Positions 60,947 through 64,000 of a DNA stretch of 64,000 nt are shown here, piece after piece. The notes beneath the pieces were generated by a model. That model saw nothing but the letters and a program-made list of their open reading frames with translations. It had not been told where the DNA came from and did no database searches. How positions within the stretch are numbered: position 1 is the first letter of the stretch; each line of letters starts with the position of its first letter. The stretch comes from Paracoccus stylophorae (GTDB taxonomy: Bacteria > Pseudomonadota > Alphaproteobacteria > Rhodobacterales > Rhodobacteraceae): positions 1,965,001-2,029,000 of the forward strand of contig NZ_CP067134.1 in the NCBI RefSeq assembly GCF_028553765.1, read 5' to 3'. A program made the position numbers and the translations under genes.

Positions 60947-61959
60947 ACGTTCAGCGCATCGGCATGATCGTTCAGGAACGTGTCGGCCGAGACCTGACCC
61001 GCCTCTTTCATCCGCGCCATCAGTCCCGGTGCGGGCATCATCTTGGACCGCGCGTTCAGATCGTTCATCAGCGTGTCGTCCAGGATCATGTGGATCAGCG
61101 GGTTTTTCATCCCGCGAGAGGTCAGGCGCTGTTCGGCATGCAGACGCTTGACGAAATTGATCGCGCGCAACTCGGCCATCAGCGAACTGTTGAAGCTGAC
61201 CTCGTTGACGCGGTCCGAAATCTCGACCGGGGTGCGCGGCACGCCGTCGCGCATCAGCGGGTTGATGTTTACGATCACGATGTCGCGCGGCAATTCCTGC
61301 CGATACAGCGGAAACAGCGCCGGGTTGCCGGTGAAGCCGCCGTCCCAGAACGCCTCCAGCTGGCCGGTATCGGTATCCTGGATCTCGACCGCGCGGAACA
61401 GGGTCGGCAGGCAGGCCGAGGCAAGCACCGCATCCGTGGTCACCGCCTTGCGGGTGAAGACCCTGATCCGCCCGGTGCGGACATTGGTCGCGGTCACGAA
61501 CAGTTCCGGGCCGCGGTCGTTGCCGAAATCGGGATAGGGCAGTTCGCGCAGGACCGGCCCCAGCGGATTGACATAGAACGGGCCGTAATCATACGGGCTG
61601 AAGATCCGGCTCAGCCCGTCCAGCCACGCGGCGGGCGAGAACATCTCGGTCAGGCGGTGCATGCCGCGCGGCATCGGCATCAGCGAATGCATCCAGCGCA
61701 CCAGACGGTTGTCCGACAGCTGGCAGACCTCGTTCCACAGATATTCCAGATTCCGCTGCGCCGCGCGCCGCCCGGCCGGCCCGGAATGGCACGACAGCCC
61801 GCCCTTGACCGCCGCCGCGTTCAGCGCCCCGGCCGAGGTGCCGCTGATCGCGGCCAAATGCAGCCAGTCTTCCTGCAAAAGCCGGTCCAGCACCCCCCAG
61901 GCAAATGCGCCATGCGCGCCGCCGCCCTGCAAGGCCAGATTGATGTGTTTCTCTTTCAC
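60892..61959 (-). CDS. Patatin-like phospholipase
   Basis: The start is a GTG (61959) preceded by AGGAGAGCCAGCG. The 355-residue protein has LALQGGGAHGAFAWGVLDRLLQ (oxyanion loop), GTSAG with the nucleophilic Ser, and WDGGFTGNPALFPL with the catalytic Asp of the Ser-Asp dyad. It probably hydrolyses membrane lipids or other acyl esters, and is soluble, with no signal peptide. The gene ends inside the DUF502 reading frame, in antisense. Confidence 0.92.
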   Translation of the reverse strand: MKEKHINLALQGGGAHGAFAWGVLDRLLQEDWLHLAAISGTSAGALNAAAVKGGLSCHSGPAGRRAAQRNLEYLWNEVCQLSDNRLVRWMHSLMPMPRGMHRLTEMFSPAAWLDGLSRIFSPYDYGPFYVNPLGPVLRELPYPDFGNDRGPELFVTATNVRTGRIRVFTRKAVTTDAVLASACLPTLFRAVEIQDTDTGQLEAFWDGGFTGNPALFPLYRQELPRDIVIVNINPLMRDGVPRTPVEISDRVNEVSFNSSLMAELRAINFVKRLHAEQRLTSRGMKNPLIHMILDDTLMNDLNARSKMMPAPGLMARMKEAGQVSADTFLNDHADALNVQDTVDLSELFRGSGVVG

Positions 61960-62060
61960 CGCTGGCTCTCCTGCATGTGGCGATCCGGCCGTGACCCGAT
62001 ATTGCCGTTGATCTTCTGACCCGTCCGGTCACGCCCCGCGCGTCGTTCGCGCCGGACCCT

Positions 62061-63188
62061 TCAATCCTCGGCCTGCGCCTCGGCGCGGCTTTTTCCCGAC
62101 ACGTCCAGCGCCAGGGTCGCGGCCATGAACGCATCCAGCGCCCCGTCCAGCACGCCCTGCGTGTCGCTGGTTTCCTCGCCGGTGCGCAGGTCCTTCACCA
62201 TCTGATAGGGATGCAGCACATAGGACCGGATCTGGTTGCCCCAGCCGGCATCGCCCTTGGCGGCGTGCTGGGCGTTGATCTCGGCATGGCGGCGGTCCAG
62301 TTCCATCTGGTAGAGGCGCGATTTCAGCGCCGCCATCGCGTTCGCGCGGTTCTGGTGTTGCGATTTTTCCGAACTGGTCACGACGATCCCGGTCGGCAGG
62401 TGGGTGATCCGCACCGCCGAATCGGTGGTGTTGACGTGCTGGCCACCCGCGCCCGATGACCGATAGGTGTCGATCCGGATCTCGTTGTCGGGCACGGTGA
62501 TCTCGATATTCTCGTCCACCACCGGATAGACCCAGACGGACGAGAACGAGGTATGGCGTCGCGCCGCGCTGTCATAGGGGCTGATCCGGACCAGCCGGTG
62601 CACCCCGCTTTCCGATTTCAGCCAGCCATAGGCGTTGTGCCCGCCGATGCGATAGACGGCGCTGCGGATCCCCGCCTCTTCGCCCGCGGTTTCGCTGATC
62701 AGTTCGACCTCGTATCCCTTCTTCTCGGCCCAGCGCACATACATCCGCGCCAGCATCGCGGCCCAGTCGCAGCTTTCGGTGCCGCCCGCGCCCGCATGGA
62801 TTTCCAGGAACGTGTCGTTGGCGTCCGCCTCGCCGTTCAGCAGCGCCTCAAGCTCCTTCTGCCGCGCCATCTCGGACAGCGATTTCAGGTTGCCCTCGGC
62901 CTCGGCTACCAGATCGGCATCGCCCTCTTCCTCGGCCAGTTCGACCATCTCGGCATTGGCGTTCAGATCGGCCTCGATCCGTCGATAGGTCTCGATCGCG
63001 TCCAGCAGCGCCTGTCTGTCGCGCATCAGCTTTTGCGCACGCACCGGGTCGGACCACAGATCGCCATCCTCGATCATCGCGTTCATCTCTTCCAGACGAT
63101 GCGGCGCGGTCTGCCAGTCCATGCGCTGCCCCAGCAGGGACAGCGATTTGCGAATGGACTCGATCGTGGACTGCGTCTCGGCACGCAT
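62061..63188 (-). CDS. prfB: Peptide chain release factor 2
   Basis: The 375-residue protein starts MRAETQSTIESIRKSLSLLGQ. It has the peptidyl-hydrolysis motif GAGGQHVNTTDSAVRITH and a stop-codon recognition tripeptide of SPY form (RLVRISPYDSAARRHTSF) instead of the SPF of Escherichia coli, a variant I recall from other alphaproteobacteria. It terminates at UGA and UAA. The frame is open throughout, so the programmed +1 frameshift of many prfB genes is absent. Confidence 0.96.
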   Translation of the reverse strand: MRAETQSTIESIRKSLSLLGQRMDWQTAPHRLEEMNAMIEDGDLWSDPVRAQKLMRDRQALLDAIETYRRIEADLNANAEMVELAEEEGDADLVAEAEGNLKSLSEMARQKELEALLNGEADANDTFLEIHAGAGGTESCDWAAMLARMYVRWAEKKGYEVELISETAGEEAGIRSAVYRIGGHNAYGWLKSESGVHRLVRISPYDSAARRHTSFSSVWVYPVVDENIEITVPDNEIRIDTYRSSGAGGQHVNTTDSAVRITHLPTGIVVTSSEKSQHQNRANAMAALKSRLYQMELDRRHAEINAQHAAKGDAGWGNQIRSYVLHPYQMVKDLRTGEETSDTQGVLDGALDAFMAATLALDVSGKSRAEAQAED

Positions 63189-63360
63189 GGCGGATTCCTT
63201 GTCAATTTCAGAGGCGACAGATAACGCGCACCAGCCCCGCGAACAAGAGAGGGTCGGCGCGGCCCCGTCCCGCCCTGCCCGCCACGCGCCCCGCAACCCG
63301 CGGCCGGTATCGCGCGTTGGCCCGCCACCTGCCGATCCAGCAAGCGGAACACGACCGACC

Positions 63361-63903
63361 ATGACCATCCTGACCGACGCCTTCGCCGATCTTTTCGGTT
63401 CGCTGCAATCCATGTCGTTCATCGCCGTTCTGGCGCGGCTGATCCTGGCCCTGGTTCTCGGTGCGATGATCGGGTGGGAACGCGAGGTGAAATCGCGCGC
63501 CGCCGGGCTGCGCACCCACATGCTGATCGCGCTGGCGGCGGCGATGTTCACCATCGTTGCGATGGAGTTGACGCATTTCCCCACCGACCGCCCCGACACG
63601 CTGCGCATCGACCCGCTGCGCCTGATCGAGGCGGTGACGGCGGGCGTGGCCTTCCTCGCCGCAGGATCGATCATCACCAGCGGCGGAAATGTCCGCGGCG
63701 TCACCACCGGCGCCTCCATGTGGCTGTCGGGCGCGATCGGGCTGGCCTGCGGCACCGGCAGCGGCGTTCTGGCGGCGATGGGCACAGCCCTTGCGCTGAT
63801 CATCCTGTGGATCATCCGCATGACGATCAAGCCCCTGGCCCATCGCGACAGCCAGCCGGACCGGCAGGATCCTGCGCACCAGGGTAACGAAGCGCGCGAT
63901 TGA
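63361..63903 (+). CDS. MgtC/SapB-family inner-membrane protein
   Basis: The 180-residue protein (start MTILTDAFADLFGSLQSMSF) has four to five membrane helices and the MgtC signature LARLILALVLGAMIGWEREVKSRAAGLRTHMLIALAAAMF and later FLAAGSIITSGGNVRGVTTGASMWLSGAIGLACG. It lacks the ACT-like C-terminal domain of Salmonella MgtC and resembles the SapB/YhiD subgroup. Role in magnesium or acid stress is not provable here. Confidence 0.88.
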   Translation: MTILTDAFADLFGSLQSMSFIAVLARLILALVLGAMIGWEREVKSRAAGLRTHMLIALAAAMFTIVAMELTHFPTDRPDTLRIDPLRLIEAVTAGVAFLAAGSIITSGGNVRGVTTGASMWLSGAIGLACGTGSGVLAAMGTALALIILWIIRMTIKPLAHRDSQPDRQDPAHQGNEARD

Positions 63904-63950
63904 CCGGCAGATCGGCTAGACTGGTGCCTGCACAAGACACGGAGGACGCC

Positions 63951-64000
63951 ATGAAACGCCGCCATCTGATCCTGCCCGCCCTTTGCGCCGCACTTGCCGC
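63951..64000 (+). CDS. Start of an exported protein (3' end outside window)
   Basis: An ATG with the ribosome binding site GGAGGACGCC starts MKRRHLILPALCAALAA, the n-region and hydrophobic core of a Sec or lipoprotein signal peptide, before the window ends. Its product cannot be identified. Confidence 0.6.
   Translation, partial: MKRRHLILPALCAALA

Noticed and set aside
62061..63188. Programmed +1 frameshift in prfB
   Set aside because: The frame is continuous from the ATG; no in-frame stop is present near codon 26.

Overview
The window is a GC-rich alphaproteobacterial chromosome segment, most likely Rhodobacterales and probably Paracoccus or a close relative. Supporting signs are a complete, syntenic Rhodobacter-type gene transfer agent (GTA) cluster, an F0 ATP synthase operon with two b-type subunits, the sspB-fumC junction, and pervasive ATGA or TGATG stop/start overlaps between operon genes. 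Identifications come from reading the translations against remembered families; no database search was run.

Layout. 1-2789: tail of sspB, fumC, a coupled DUF4169/ribbon-helix-helix pair and a hotdog thioesterase. 2814-6192 (minus): an operon of 3-hydroxyisobutyrate-dehydrogenase-like enzyme, cupin, PaaI-type thioesterase and acyl-CoA ligase. 6372-8786: a membrane-anchored penicillin-acylase homologue that seems to lack its nucleophilic serine. 9075-10400: an orphan AT-richer gene, probably acquired. 10482-19366: lpdA, an MFS transporter, queA, bfd-bfr, gph and glmU-glmS, then a tRNA-Arg(CCG). 19593-25824 (minus): a branched-chain-amino-acid-type ABC importer operon ending in a cupin and a PhzS-like flavin monooxygenase, with a palindromic operator candidate at its head. 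25969-32769: MipA/OmpV protein, ABC-F ATPase, 5'-nucleotidase, DUF952, pyrD and cysE.

32853-47659 (minus) is the GTA structural cluster, in transcription order: small terminase, large terminase, portal, g3.5, prohead protease, capsid, head-tail connectors, tail tube, tail chaperones, tape measure, distal tail, hub, NlpC/P60 peptidase, the 1293-residue tail-tip protein and a DUF2793 protein. A strong promoter-like sequence followed almost at once by a strong terminator lies ahead of the first gene, and a second pair of hairpins separates terminase from portal. Both could be control points for a particle normally made by few cells.

47976-55027: coiled-coil (phasin-like) protein, mltG, fabF, a Hint-domain protein, an adenosine-kinase-like PfkB protein, nth and an OmpA-type lipoprotein. 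55217-57863 (minus): atpI-atpB-atpE-atpX-atpF behind a clear sigma-70-like promoter. 58067-60218: an ArsR-family regulator translationally coupled to psuK-psuG (pseudouridine breakdown), then DUF502. 60892-64000: patatin, prfB, MgtC and the start of an exported protein. No insertion sequence, CRISPR array or rRNA was seen.
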